A stretch of DNA of 33,654 bases, from NCBI GenBank assembly GCA_030770535.1, contig JASVEC010000193.1, forward strand, positions 1-33,654, read 5' to 3'. Numbering within the stretch: position 1 is the first letter of the stretch; every line of letters begins with the position of its first letter. This DNA is from Batkoa obscura (Eukaryota > Entomophthoromycota > Entomophthoromycetes > Entomophthorales > Batkoaceae). The position numbers and the translations under genes were made by a program. Of the stretch, positions 21,009 through 30,782 are shown piece by piece. The notes beneath the pieces are model-generated. The model saw only the letters and a program-made list of their open reading frames with translations, ran no database searches and was not told the origin of the DNA.

Positions 21009-21420
21009 ATGTGCTTATTTAAAAATGGAGATGTAAAGAAAAATTACTGGTATGTTGAATGTAACACAAGGAAGTGGATAGTTTTAGAAACAAACAACAA
21101 TGGGACGCGAAAAGTATTTTCCAGAAATATCTCAGTAAAGTCCCATACAAATTTTGAGATTTATTCCAATTTTTTGTAAATAAATAGAATTGTGTTGATA
21201 GACTTGAATATAGCTAAAGAGAATCTAGTAACTATTCGTATACTTCTTTAGTGAAGTCATCGGTAACTCTGAGTCTTATGCTGACTGTTTAGTATCATTG
21301 CACCTGAAATATATCGCAAAAAGTTACAACAACGCAAGAAATAAAATAGAACAAATTTCTATACTATTATTAAATACTAAAATTAGTGTTAAATCAGGAT
21401 TTGGTTGGATTCAGGGCTAG
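21009..21420 (+). CDS. Possible two-exon small gene, function unknown
   Basis: An ATG frame at 21009-21175 (MCLFKNGDVKKNYWYVEC...) runs into GTAAAT. A second open stretch from 21252 (EVIGNSESYADCLVSLHL... to FGWIQG, TAG at 21418) begins right after CTTCTTTAG. Removing 21176-21251 (76 nt, GT...AG, pyrimidine-rich end) joins the two in frame through a TTT codon, giving about 111 residues. The composition, with Trp, Cys and charged residues, is less AT-driven than chance frames nearby. I recognise no domain. It may equally be a relic of a larger gene or a coincidence. No clear TATA box precedes it. Confidence 0.28.
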
Positions 21421-22230
21421 CAAACATAGTATTAACGTAAAAATACTGATTATGCTTTCATTGCGGTTTGAAATAGCTTCATCTTGCTAACTTTTTTCTT
21501 GGCATAGTCGTGACGTAAAAAAATATTGTAATTAGTAACTCAGATTAAACCTCAATTTGTATTTTATTTAATATTACTTATATTTTTCCTCCCCTATGGT
21601 TATCTAAATTTTATTTATATTAAGTACAACCCATCCATAAAGACTACATTACTCCACCGCCCACCTTTCTAATTATCTTCCGACCTATTATTTTTTACTT
21701 ATAGTCAATAGAGAGCCCGTATAGTTTAGAAATTGTGGTGGTATAACTTGACATTTAAGCTTGGAATACATAAAACAGCTACATGAAGGACAATCAGCAG
21801 TACTCTTTTCAAGTTCACCGTCTACCGTCCGTTAAGGTTTGATTGTCATAAATTCCATTTATATAATAAGTCAAATACTGGGGTTTTTGAAAAAATTCTT
21901 AATCGGCGATCAATTTTTTATTAGTGCAAGCACACCTAACGTTGACCTTTTATTGATTTTTTTTATAAAAAACTCAAGAGCTTTTTGTTTAAGATATATA
22001 TACCTATACGTTAGAATAAACTCTACAACATACCTTTTTGCAAATATAAACAAAGAGAGAAATTTTTGATTAAAATAAAGTTAGGTACTAAAAAATTAGT
22101 TACTCAAACTAGTCATTTATATTATTTAGATATTACGGAAATAATAATAATTGTATTTCCCGTTAAAAAACTGCCCACAAAAAGGGCAAAAAAAAAATGC
22201 AGATGATAACATCAAACAACTTCAAAAACA
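21421..22230. other. Spacer, no gene supported
   Basis: AT-rich DNA downstream of the gene at 22231-22826. A 76-codon frame at 21839-22069 starts with TTG and is hydrophobic; I do not accept it. Confidence 0.45.
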
Positions 22231-22826
22231 TCAAGAATAAATAAAAGAAACTAGCTGTACAAAACAAGTCAAAATAATATGAAATTCATACAGCTGCAAA
22301 TTTGAGCTAAACTTCATATACGCAATTGTGTTATTAACACAGCTCAATCGAAATGAGGCAATCATCGAGCTTTCACTCGATTCCATATAAACTCGATACT
22401 CCAATAATTCGCTATTCCTAACCTTTCTCTTCTTGATCACATAAACGTCTTGAAAACTGCCCTTGAACCCCAATCTATTGATCAAAAGCTGAAAGCAGTA
22501 CTGCAGCATGCGTTAACCTGGGCTAGTGGGAACTCCCAGCTTGGTAATCCGATTTGAAAGTTTTGTGCCTGATTTGAGAACCGCTTGGTTTCTAATAAAA
22601 TTTGTTTATTGTATTCGATCAACTGTAAACCTCTTTGATATTTTTCAACTTTATACCATGTTACTTTACCACTACCCTCCTGAATCTTCCACCGGGTTTT
22701 GTGAAGAGGCGTTAAAGAGTACTCGTTGCGGATAGTAAATACCTTGTTTCGATTGGTGTAACGAGGCAGCAAAGTTCCCTGTTCTAACGCTTCGTATTCT
22801 GGTAAGACGTCATGTTCTATTAACAT
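22231..22826 (-). pseudogene. Twin-LPxY small protein, frameshifted (T1)
   Basis: A member of the five-gene paralogous family of this region. From ATG 22826 the frame gives LPEY (8-11) and LPRY (20-23), then the conserved body TRWKIQEGSGKVTWYKVE and LLETK. It leaves frame at about 22510, ending as CCSTAFSF. The second half, 22231 to about 22510, is open one base off and carries YVIKKRK, MIASFRLS and the terminal hydrophobic YEFHIILTCFVQLVSFIYS. Aligned with the gene at 30783, the point of change (AQVNA / LQYCFQL against AEVISQLNQCVIL) needs one extra base and no missing residues. A lost base explains this better than an intron. A TATAAAAAC box at 22868-22876 is intact. This may be a recent pseudogene or a sequence error. 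Confidence 0.7.
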
Positions 22827-24170
22827 GTTTGGTTTGATTTTTTGAGGATAGTCCTTGAAAATTGTGTGTTTTTATACTGTTGGGTTTCAATCATCTGGAG
22901 GCATTTATTTTATTTAACCGAAGGGTATTTAAATAGATTAATAATTAGAAATTGTTTGATTATTAATAAAACAGAAAGCTTATCAGAGCTTTATTTCATT
23001 AAATTGATTTTGCTATTTTATTTTATTATTTCATTTAGGATAAATTTCATTTATCCTTTTATATTTATCGCTTATTATTAGACTTCAATAAAAAGGAATC
23101 CAATTTTTTATTTTCAAATAGTTTCTTGAAGTGTAAATTATAACAAGATTACCCACAAAATATGATAAAACTAAAGTTATTATAATTAAATTAATCAAAA
23201 AGTTTATGACATTATCTTTACCTACTGTCCTTTCATTTTCACATTTAGAAATTGTTTTTTTATATTAATAGTTATTTTCTAAATTTACCCGTTGTATGAA
23301 TAATAGTATATTTTATCTAATAATAATGATCAAAACAATAATCTAAATTAATGGACATTTAAACAAAGGTCCTACAGCTTTCGAAGTTTTTCAAAATACA
23401 CACTCTACTTTAAAATATATAAAACAAAATTTTACGGATTTGAGAAACAAATCAGCCTAAAGTTACAGGCAGATCTTCGATTCTAAATTTTTCAAAACTT
23501 CAGTACTTAGGTTATTAAAGGGCTTTCTTCATGTTATCATCAGGTCCTTTTACAGAGTTATAAAATTTTAATATATATTCCTATCATAATTTTTCTTGCA
23601 GTTGTTCTGCTCTAGACTCTTTTTTAAACTCTTTTTATGAATAGTTCCATTCTGTACCCCACTCCTTTATTTATGTAAAACATTTTTTTACTCATTGAAG
23701 AAACAACTTAACCTTTGTTTTAATATCATCTACATTTATATTTATACCTATCCTAACCATAAACTTCTTAAGTACAGTATAATATGGACAGCTATTATAT
23801 TTATATATTTGATAAAGATTTGTTATCAACTATGATACCTTCGAGCCTTCTGTGGCTTTCTTACATCACTTTTATCTAATCAACCTTTTGAATTAATACT
23901 TTATCTGACAAATTGAATAACTATTAGGTTTCGTAGCAAAACGTAATCATTTTATGTTGAAATTTTAGTAATTTAAAATTTTATTTTAATCGCTATAAAA
24001 TAGAAAAATAATAAAACTTTATAGAAATTACAATAGTCAAAAAACATTTAAAACTTCAAAAAATTATTTATTGATTGATATTTGAAATAAATTCAATAAC
24101 CTGATTATCGATATACATTGTAATAAATTAACTTTAACCCAACTAATTACTAATACATCCCCTTTTATAT
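22827..24170. other. Spacer with decayed coding-like DNA
   Basis: After the promoter of T1 there is AT-rich DNA. On the minus strand between about 23480 and 23940 short protein-like stretches appear (for example KKFMVRIGININVDDIKTK and IKEWGTEWNYS), interrupted many times. I cannot assign them; they look like an old relic. A 79-codon frame at 22842-23081 is rejected as low complexity. Confidence 0.3.
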
Positions 24171-24749
24171 TCATATAGCATTACTATAACACTGGGCAAT
24201 TCCAAGTAGTAGAATCTTAACATCCAGTTCATCGATCGACATATAGAATCCTAGTTCGACCAACTGATTCATCGAAACACAAATAACAAACTTGCCGAGC
24301 ACATACCCATCATCTAAATTGACAATTTTGTAGCATATTAACGATTCATTGTTACTGTCCGTCTTGACAAACCCATACATTTTCGAAAACATAGGAACAT
24401 CATATCTATTAATAATAATGTTGTAGTTCCCCATTCTATCAGTATTATTTCTTATCATAACAGCGTTAACATTATCTTGGTTAGAAATTAAAAAAGAGTA
24501 ACTATTCTCTATTTGTGGCAACTGGAATAGCTCTATCAACAGCTCATTGTTTTTGCCTTTTAGCTTTAAGCTTCTTTTTAGTTGATGGACCTTATAGTCC
24601 TTTGAGTTTTTCTCTTTATTATAAATTCCATACTCCTTCCCTTTAAAGCTGAAATGTTTTCTTTTGGCTATTTTGAAATAACTAGCTTCCTCGCGATAGC
24701 TGGGTAGCTCTTCTTTAACAAAACTCTGATACTCTGGTAATACACTCAT
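24171..24749 (-). CDS. Twin-LPxY small protein (T2), Tubby-like fold inferred
   Basis: 192 residues, starting MSVLPEYQSF. LPEY (4-7) and LPSY (15-18) form the N-terminal motif pair. Then come alternating hydrophobic/polar segments typical of beta strands (KEYGIYNKEKNSKDYKVHQL, LLIELFQLP, AVMIRNN, YNIIINRYDVP, YVLGKFVICVS). A C-terminal segment, ELDVKILLLGIAQCYSNAI (174-192), is likely a helix. No signal peptide is seen. The order strands-then-hydrophobic-helix resembles Tubby/LURP-one-like barrels; this is inference. LPxY resembles PPxY-type ligands of WW domains (Rsp5/Nedd4 ligases), so an adaptor role is possible but unproven. A TATAAAAC box lies about 56-63 nt upstream. It forms a tandem pair with the gene at 25542, its closest relative in the window. 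Confidence 0.8.
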   Translation of the reverse strand: MSVLPEYQSFVKEELPSYREEASYFKIAKRKHFSFKGKEYGIYNKEKNSKDYKVHQLKRSLKLKGKNNELLIELFQLPQIENSYSFLISNQDNVNAVMIRNNTDRMGNYNIIINRYDVPMFSKMYGFVKTDSNNESLICYKIVNLDDGYVLGKFVICVSMNQLVELGFYMSIDELDVKILLLGIAQCYSNAI

Positions 24750-25541
24750 TTCTTTATTTTATTTCAATTTAATTTTGATGAAAACAAACCTACCAAAATC
24801 CCTTGTTTTATATCCCCATCTTTTACTGCGCTCTCAAATAAACGTTTGTTGATTTTTAATACTTTTATAAAATCGCTTAATTTTATTCTATTCTATAAAG
24901 TATTTGATCTACTTTGCATAAAATTAAGTGTTATGAACAAGTTTAAAACGCTTGCGAATAAATATGGAAATTCCGGTAATCCTAGGTTCCGAATAAAATT
25001 TAGTTAAATTTTTCTTCATTGGTTTGAGTTTAAGAACATTTGATAGATTGAATAAGTGAGATCAGACTGATAATTTTGACCAGGTTTTTTATGAGGGTGT
25101 TGGTATAATTAGATGGGCTTTCTGGGGGTAGAATGGTAGCGTTGAGGTAATCGAAAAGGAATTTAAGTCAAAAAATACTTGGGTTTATTTAGGTTAGAAG
25201 CTACATGAATATTCAGAAGTAAATTCGTTTTAATGGATGTGTTTACTTTTTATCCTATGCTCTTGATAATGTAAAAGATGTGATCTCTCTTTCGACTATA
25301 ATTTAATTATAATAAAATATGTAACATTACTAGGTATAACAACGCTTTATTCAAAAAATAAATAACAGTCATTATTTCAAATTTGATAAAACCAATACAA
25401 AAATAAACCAATATCAAAAGTTTATTTAATTAGTATATAAACAAAGGTCCTTTATTGATAAATCATTTAAAACCAAATGGATAAAACCAATAGGACAGAA
25501 GCTAACAAGGAGGTATAACAATATATAGTACATATCATTTA
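24750..25541. other. Tandem intergenic spacer
   Basis: It separates two same-strand paralogs and holds the TATAAAAC box at 24805-24812. No other gene is seen. Confidence 0.5.
24805..24812 (-). promoter_or_regulatory. TATA box of T2
   Basis: TATAAAAC on the minus strand, 56-63 nt before the ATG at 24749. Confidence 0.5.
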
Positions 25542-26114
25542 TTAAGTAGTAATCCAAGAGCAAACGGCACACCGAGTAATAGCCAGAAAAAACACCGCAA
25601 ACTCGATTTCTTCCAGCTGTTTAAAAACAGCTATTTCCAATAACCTTTTTGAAGAGAAAGCCAACACTCCTTTAATCAAAACAAGATCATACCCTTGTTC
25701 TGTAATATGAAACATAGCCAAATTATTGAATTTCAATTTTGATATAATAAAGTATTTGCTAGTATATAATCTTAAATCTTGAAGTTGAATTTTATAGGTT
25801 TGGTCCAAATCTACGTATTCCATGGTTGCAGATACCCCATTATTTATATAAAACAAAAATGAAAGTTGATTGGTTCTAGGTACTTCTAATAGATCCACTA
25901 TGTTAGTACTATCCATACGCTTGAGTTCAAAACCTCGTTCGTGTTGATATAGTTTATAAATAACTTTATTCGTTTGTTTGTCAAGAATGATTAGTTTCAT
26001 ATTATTAAGTAAATTAAACGAGAACTTAATATCTATTCTGTAGTAACTTACCGCATCATTATATAAAGGTAAGCCTTCTTTAATAATCGATTCATATGAT
26101 GGTAATATGCTCAT
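25542..26114 (-). CDS. Twin-LPxY small protein (T3), Tubby-like fold inferred
   Basis: 190 residues from the ATG at 26114. An in-frame ATG at 26132 would add six residues. I prefer 26114 because the protein then begins MSILPSYESI like its neighbour MSVLPEYQSF. Also, the TATAAAAGC box at 26156-26164 would put a start of transcription close to or beyond the first ATG. Motif pair LPSY (4-7) and LPLY (15-18), 11 residues apart. The body has beta-type segments (MKLIILDKQTNKVIYKLYQ, FELKRMDS, YKIQLQDLRLY). The C-terminal EIEFAVFFLAITRCAVCSW is hydrophobic. No signal peptide is seen. With T2 it forms a subgroup lacking the WKLxExG...W motif of T1, T4 and T5. Function unknown. Confidence 0.8.
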   Translation of the reverse strand: MSILPSYESIIKEGLPLYNDAVSYYRIDIKFSFNLLNNMKLIILDKQTNKVIYKLYQHERGFELKRMDSTNIVDLLEVPRTNQLSFLFYINNGVSATMEYVDLDQTYKIQLQDLRLYTSKYFIISKLKFNNLAMFHITEQGYDLVLIKGVLAFSSKRLLEIAVFKQLEEIEFAVFFLAITRCAVCSWITT

Positions 26115-27331
26115 ACTGTTTTTATTTATCATTAATCAATTGATCAATTTAATGAGCTTTTATAACAATACAATACAACTTTGCACTAAATTAAAAAAAA
26201 GAACAATATATTAATGATAAAAACCAGTAATGTATTGATATAAATACATAAGTTATAATCAGACATATTTCAATTCAATTCGCCAAGTTTAAACAAATGT
26301 TTTACTGCACTAAGTTAACCCACATTTCCATATAATTATGACTCAACTCACTCCTTTAATTTTTTCCATTACAAAATACTTTTTATTGGCATATACAACT
26401 ATCTCAATTTGATCTCTATCTATCATTCAGACTCTATATTATAACTAAAACTACTTTGCAACTTTAAATTATCTATTAAAACTGCGATTTTAACTGTTTT
26501 AGGCTGTTTTGTTTTATTTTTACAAAACCTACTAATAGTTATATTAAAATACAATAAACACAGTATTATAAAAAACTCAATTTTAGAATATTTATTTGTT
26601 TTTGGCTTTAGTAATATATAGCTGATATGGAGAAAATAAACTTTATCTTCAAAACGGGAACTTGAAAAAAACAATCAGATGAAATCTACTTAAAATAAGG
26701 TTAAGAAATAGAATTCCGAAATTGCCTTTTTTATAAATTTATAATAAAAAGAATTAGTAATATAAAACTAAATAATGATAATGGTACATTGATTTTTTAA
26801 AAACCCGAGAATTCAGATAATCTAAAAGTAAAGCACTCCCTGTTATTTAGCTAATTATAGAATATTCTTTATCGATATTTAACATTAAATATCATATATC
26901 TCATATTATTAATACAAGTTTATCCAACTCTTCTGAATTTAAAAAGTAAATTCTGGGTAATTGTCTGGAATTTAGTTTAATAATACAATCCCGAGTTGAA
27001 ATTAAAGTATCAGACAATTTGAAAAATAATTTTTCTAACCCAACGTTATTACCCAAAAGCTAAGCAACTTGAACTGAAGCAGCACATGTAATCCAAAAGC
27101 GATTTGATTTCATTCATCCTATACTTTTAATCAATTGATATCCAATAAAAAGTAATGTTAAGCTGCATCGTATAAACATCATCTATTTCACTTACCCACT
27201 GTATCCCGTTGCAACTTATCTGAAAACTAAGGGTCTAAATGTTTAGTTCATCACTACTAAACTATATCATCTCCTTTTTATTATAAATAAGCACCAAATC
27301 CTAATTATATTTATTAACAGAAAAAATATGA
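26115..27331. other. Spacer between T3 and tRNA-Tyr
   Basis: AT-rich DNA. An 83-codon frame at 26423-26674 on the minus strand is low complexity and unsupported. Nothing else is recognised. The run of six T on the minus strand at 27321-27326 is the likely Pol III terminator of the tRNA. Confidence 0.45.
26156..26164 (-). promoter_or_regulatory. TATA box of T3
   Basis: TATAAAAGC on the minus strand, 42-50 nt before the preferred ATG at 26114 but only 24-32 nt before the alternative ATG at 26132. It supports the downstream start. Confidence 0.5.
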
Positions 27332-27413
27332 TCTCAGCACCCGGGATCGAACCAGGGACCGATGGATTGCTATCATTTACAGTCCATCGCTCTTCCAACT
27401 GAGCTATGCTGAG
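27332..27413 (-). tRNA. tRNA-Tyr (GUA) with 9-nt intron
   Basis: The acceptor stem CTCAGCA/TGCTGAG pairs over 7 bp. D arm GCTC...GAGC and T arm CCTGG/CCGGG around TTCGATC are normal. The anticodon stem ATGGA/TCCAT encloses CTGTAA, a 9-nt insert (ATGATAGCA) and A, so the anticodon is GUA with the intron directly after position 37, the canonical place. C1-G72 and A73 are eukaryotic tRNA-Tyr identity elements. A-box and B-box (GGTTCGATCCC) are intact and a TTTTTT terminator follows at 27321-27326. It looks functional. Confidence 0.96.
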
Positions 27414-27688
27414 TTATCCAATGGACTTAGAATTGGTAAATAATATATATTCTTTTAATTACTTTATCTCAATACAAAGGATACCTAAATTGGTTTCAGA
27501 ATTCATTTAAAAATAAAATATAAGCTTTTATAATTAAACTTCAAAATAAATTTTTTATAAGTTTTAATATAATAAAAAATAAGAACTAATAAAATTCCTA
27601 TATAACATTTATTTGATTTATTATTCGATTTATTGTTTAATTAAAACTTAAAAATGATAAAAATAATAATAAATATTTATCAAATAAT
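27414..27688. other. AT-rich spacer
   Basis: Low-complexity AT-rich DNA between the tRNA and the transposon at 27689. Nothing is recognised. Confidence 0.4.
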
Positions 27689-28143
27689 ATATGGGGTTGT
27701 CTGAATTAGTTTCATTATTTTATCCAATTTTTGAAAAATTTTGTATTTTAAAAACTTCGCTTAAAATTCTATAAAATCACATCTTTTATTAAAACAAAAG
27801 TACCCAAACACAGTTCTAAATCATTCTATTATAGCTCATACTGTAAGTTACTTGAATTTCTACTAGATCTTAAATACATGTTCTTATAAAGCTTAATTGA
27901 GAAATATTTATTATCAACCGCTTTATAACCAACATTGTAGATTTATTATCAAATAAATAAACTATTTTAATGTTGTAGTTACATTATTAATATATTGCCA
28001 AGTTAATAAATAGCTGCATGGGAGGGAGTGGTTAGCCCCAAAACTATAATTAACCATCCCTATATAGTACAAGTAATAATAGTTTTTACATATTATTACA
28101 GTTACTTGTTCTTTGACTATTTATTAACTTAGCTATTAATAAC

Positions 28144-28701
28144 TTAAGTAATCTTAACATTTAACAACCTATTTCTATCATTCAACAAACTACTTACTTG
28201 CTTAGTAAATATCGAAATTTTTAAATTCTCTGTTATCTTCGTAAGGTAAGCTGGGATCGATCTTTTAATTTTTCTGTTTTCTATAGACTCTATAACTTTA
28301 ATTGGGACTATATCGCTTTTTTTTGATGTATCAGATACTGGATAACAATGTAGTTTATTGTTATGTTTAATAAAGTGTAAATACTTCTTAATGCCTTGCA
28401 TCTCTATTATTCTTTTTGTATTTTTGTTTCTTTTATACTTTTTAAAAATTATATCTGTTTTCCCATTATTAACAGTCGAGTTATTAATTTTATTATGCTC
28501 GCAAATAAAAGCCTCAAATCTTGAAATTAATTGATCGATATCTTCTATTTTACCTAACGCTTCAAAACTACTTTTCCATTTTGAAAGGTTTCCAAAATGT
28601 CCATCAACTATACTTTTTCCATGATGCTCAGCAAAAAAATTAAGATTGACATTCAAACTACTATTTGGGAGTGTTTTTTTTAACTTCATTATTTTTTCCA
28701 T
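28144..28701 (-). CDS. Transposase C-terminal remnant ORF
   Basis: 185 codons from ATG 28701. The first nine codons (MEKIMKLKK) lie in the MITE-like terminal segment. The frame then enters NLNFFAEHHGKSIVDGHFG and a basic region with KKYKRNKNTKR. The HGKSxxDGHFG motif recalls HGKGxxDGxGG-type motifs seen late in several DDE transposases; this link is from memory and uncertain. The expected upstream catalytic domain is missing. The ORF is uninterrupted, unlike the homologous DNA at 10820-11240, which has stops and a 30-codon gap. Either the insertion is young or the fused short protein is still used. No signal peptide is seen. Confidence 0.55.
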   Translation of the reverse strand: MEKIMKLKKTLPNSSLNVNLNFFAEHHGKSIVDGHFGNLSKWKSSFEALGKIEDIDQLISRFEAFICEHNKINNSTVNNGKTDIIFKKYKRNKNTKRIIEMQGIKKYLHFIKHNNKLHCYPVSDTSKKSDIVPIKVIESIENRKIKRSIPAYLTKITENLKISIFTKQVSSLLNDRNRLLNVKIT

Positions 28702-28769
28702 TTTTTAAGCGCTATTTAAGCGGAAAATTTGTTAGTAAAATTCTTAAACATAAAAATACATCCCCATAT
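28664..28769 (-). mobile_element. MITE-like terminal segment, copy M7
   Basis: This 106-bp end of the element matches the solo MITEs, with core TTTAAGCGGAAAATTTGTTAG and end ATACATCCCCATAT. Its inner boundary, TTTGGGAGTGTTTTT, resembles the other MITE terminus (ATATGGGAATGTTTTT). It could therefore be a MITE inserted next to, or fused to, the larger fragment. Confidence 0.7.
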
Positions 28770-29164
28770 ATTTTTAGTAAAATTATTTTAAAATTAAATC
28801 AAAAACTAAAAAAATAAACATCAACTATAGATTTTTCAATAATAGGATTTTATTAAACAACTTTTTACAGTATACTTTTAAATTGTATTCACAAAATCAC
28901 TCATAATTACTTGTATTAACTTATAAATTACTATTTACCAGATTTTTATAATTTTTTAAAACTGTCAGGTATTTTTGCTTCTTGATAAAAAATTAGGTTA
29001 GTATTGTTTTATTGATTACTTTCATAAGTTATTGAATTTTAAAAACTGAATGAAAAAATTAAAAAAATTTAGACATCCTAATACGGAGTTTGTAAATTTG
29101 AAGACAGATACAAAACAAATAAACAAAAAGTAAATTTTAACCTCATATTTAGTTTATAAATTAT
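28770..29164. other. AT-rich spacer
   Basis: Nearly 400 bp of low-complexity DNA downstream of T4; nothing is recognised. Confidence 0.45.
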
Positions 29165-29788
29165 TTATTGAGAATAAACGAAACCAAGGATCTGACAACA
29201 AGCTATTAATAAGATTGGAAATTCAACTGAGGATATATGAAAACTAAACCTTACCTGAGCAATCATTAGCTCTTTATGGGATAAACAGAAGCTAGCTAAG
29301 ATCACTAATGGACTCTCATTCAAGCTTATAACCCATTGGTACAAATTACTGTCTCCGATCCTTCTTTTAGTAATGGTATAAGCGCCTGTTTCCTCTTCTA
29401 TTGCATAAGGATTGTAGGTAGTTAATCTTGAAACTGTTAGTTCGTAGTTCAGCTCAGCTCTCAATTGATTCATCTTTAGTATTTTAACTAATCCATTTGG
29501 ATACAATTGATATGTTTTGGTTTCTAGTAAAATACTATTATCAAGCCCTTGAAGCTGCCTTCCATCATTGGTAGGGTAGATCTGATACCAAACAACTTCG
29601 GATCCCTTTTCTATTAGCTTCCAGGTACATTGATTGATATTTTTAAATAATGAGAATTCAGTTTGGAGTATGAATTTTTTAATTGGAGGAGAATATGGAG
29701 GAAGTGATATACCATGATGGGCTGTGGAATAAGCTGGAAGTGACTCATCACCTTCGGAGATCATTGGATTTGAGTTTGACAAACTCAT
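29165..29788 (-). CDS. Twin-LPxY small protein (T4), Tubby-like fold inferred
   Basis: 207 residues. LPAY (17-20) and LPPY (29-32), 12 apart, sit in a Pro-rich N-terminus. The body begins near residue 37. It carries CTWKLIEKGSEVVWYQIYP, RQLQGLDNSILLETK, YTITKRRIGDSNLYQWVISL and VILASFCLS, a strand pattern like LURP-one/Tubby-type barrels. The last 22 residues (SSVEFPILLIACCQILGFVYSQ) are hydrophobic and probably form the helix that fills such a barrel or a membrane contact. LPPY fits the PPxY class of WW-domain ligands. No signal peptide is seen. A TATAAAATA box lies only 26-34 nt before ATG 29788; a second in-frame ATG at 29764 (MISEGDE...) is a possible start. Its nearest relative is the divergent neighbour at 30783. 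Confidence 0.82.
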   Translation of the reverse strand: MSLSNSNPMISEGDESLPAYSTAHHGISLPPYSPPIKKFILQTEFSLFKNINQCTWKLIEKGSEVVWYQIYPTNDGRQLQGLDNSILLETKTYQLYPNGLVKILKMNQLRAELNYELTVSRLTTYNPYAIEEETGAYTITKRRIGDSNLYQWVISLNESPLVILASFCLSHKELMIAQVRFSFHISSVEFPILLIACCQILGFVYSQ

Positions 29789-30747
29789 TTTTCAACTTGA
29801 TGAAAATAGGTGCTATTTTATAGTTTTAGGGTCATTCCGCAGTGATGGTTTTGTTGGATTTTTTACTTTTAGGGTCAAAATATGGGCTGGGCTGCTGTCA
29901 AAATTATTGATCATATCAATTACTATTATTGTAAAAAATATTAAATTTGCTTTTTAAAGTATTGACTACTAACTCTACTTAATTATAGGCAAAATATATA
30001 ATTTTCATTTTGTTTTGTGATACAACTGCGAAACAAGTTACTCAGTATAATCAACAAAAATAATGTACTACAGGTGAGTCATAATTAATCGATGGTAGCT
30101 AAAAATTAGAGCCCCTTTAATATATTAAAATAGTTACTAAAACGGCGCTTTAATTTTTTGTATCCCTTTGATTGATTTAGGGTTGGTTTTGCAATTTGTT
30201 TATAGCCCAAATGGAATTCAACACTGTTTATTATCTTTAATTTTTACTAAAAAAATATGACCAAATATACTAAAAATAAGCGCATAATATAATAAATGGT
30301 ACTAAGGTTAAATTTATACACTATATTATGCTGTCTTTAATATCTCTTCTAAAATCATTTTGTATTTTATTCTAAATTTAAGCTGGACTTAAAATTACTA
30401 ATCTTAAATTAAGAAATGATAATAAATAAATAGCTTATTCTTACTGGTTAATACTTCTAAATGATATCATAATAGCTCATCTATTTAAGCGTTCAACAAC
30501 TTTCTTGACTTATATTGATCTAAATCATGAACTGTAGTTTCAAATAAAGTCCTATTAATAATAATAAAATCGAACCTATTTTCATTTAAAGAATATATAA
30601 AAGCGCCGATTTCGTTATGAAAATAAATAATTTAAATTTAATCAGCTATCACTTTAATCTCTAATATCAACAATTCTTATAATTGATAGCAGACGAATTA
30701 CTTAAACTGATAAGAGCATTAATTTAACTGCGCATCTTAATTAACAG
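29789..30747. other. Divergent promoter region of T4 and T5
   Basis: About 1 kb between two divergently transcribed paralogs. It holds the TATA box of T4 at 29814-29822 (minus) and, at its right edge, that of T5. No gene is seen. Confidence 0.5.
29814..29822 (-). promoter_or_regulatory. TATA box of T4
   Basis: TATAAAATA on the minus strand, 26-34 nt before ATG 29788 and about 50 nt before the alternative ATG at 29764. Confidence 0.5.
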
Positions 30748-30755
30748 TATAAATA
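30748..30755 (+). promoter_or_regulatory. TATA box of T5
   Basis: TATAAATA, 28-35 nt before ATG 30783. Confidence 0.6.
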
Positions 30756-30782
30756 CCCAGCAAACTACACAGGGTAAAGAAA

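Larger units (their letters stand above)
27689..28769 (-). mobile_element. TIR DNA transposon, non-autonomous (copy B)
   Basis: A 1081-bp element beginning ATATGGGGTTGTCTG and ending ATACATCCCCATAT. The outer ends are inverted (TGGGGNTGT) and a TA lies on both sides, consistent with a TA target duplication. The last 106 bp are a near-perfect member of the ~105-bp MITE family, so MITE and element share at least one end. Internally it carries a 185-codon minus-strand ORF that looks like the tail of a transposase. That is too short for a full transposase, so the element is probably an internal-deletion derivative. It aligns with decayed relatives at 10270-11641 and 31973-32320. The superfamily is not certain; TA duplications fit Tc1/mariner-like and several other groups. 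Confidence 0.75.

Noticed and set aside
21839-22069. 76-codon plus-strand frame
   Set aside because: Starts with TTG, with hydrophobic low-complexity translation, no motif and no promoter.
22497-22540. Very short intron in T1 as the reason for the frame change
   Set aside because: Removing 17 or 29 nt restores phase but deletes positions that align with the intact paralogs. A one-base loss fits better.
22842-23081. 79-codon plus-strand frame next to the T1 promoter
   Set aside because: Composition is Ile/Leu/Phe-rich as expected from AT-rich noncoding DNA, and it overlaps the promoter of T1.
26423-26674. 83-codon minus-strand frame
   Set aside because: Low-complexity, no motif, no TATA box at the expected distance.
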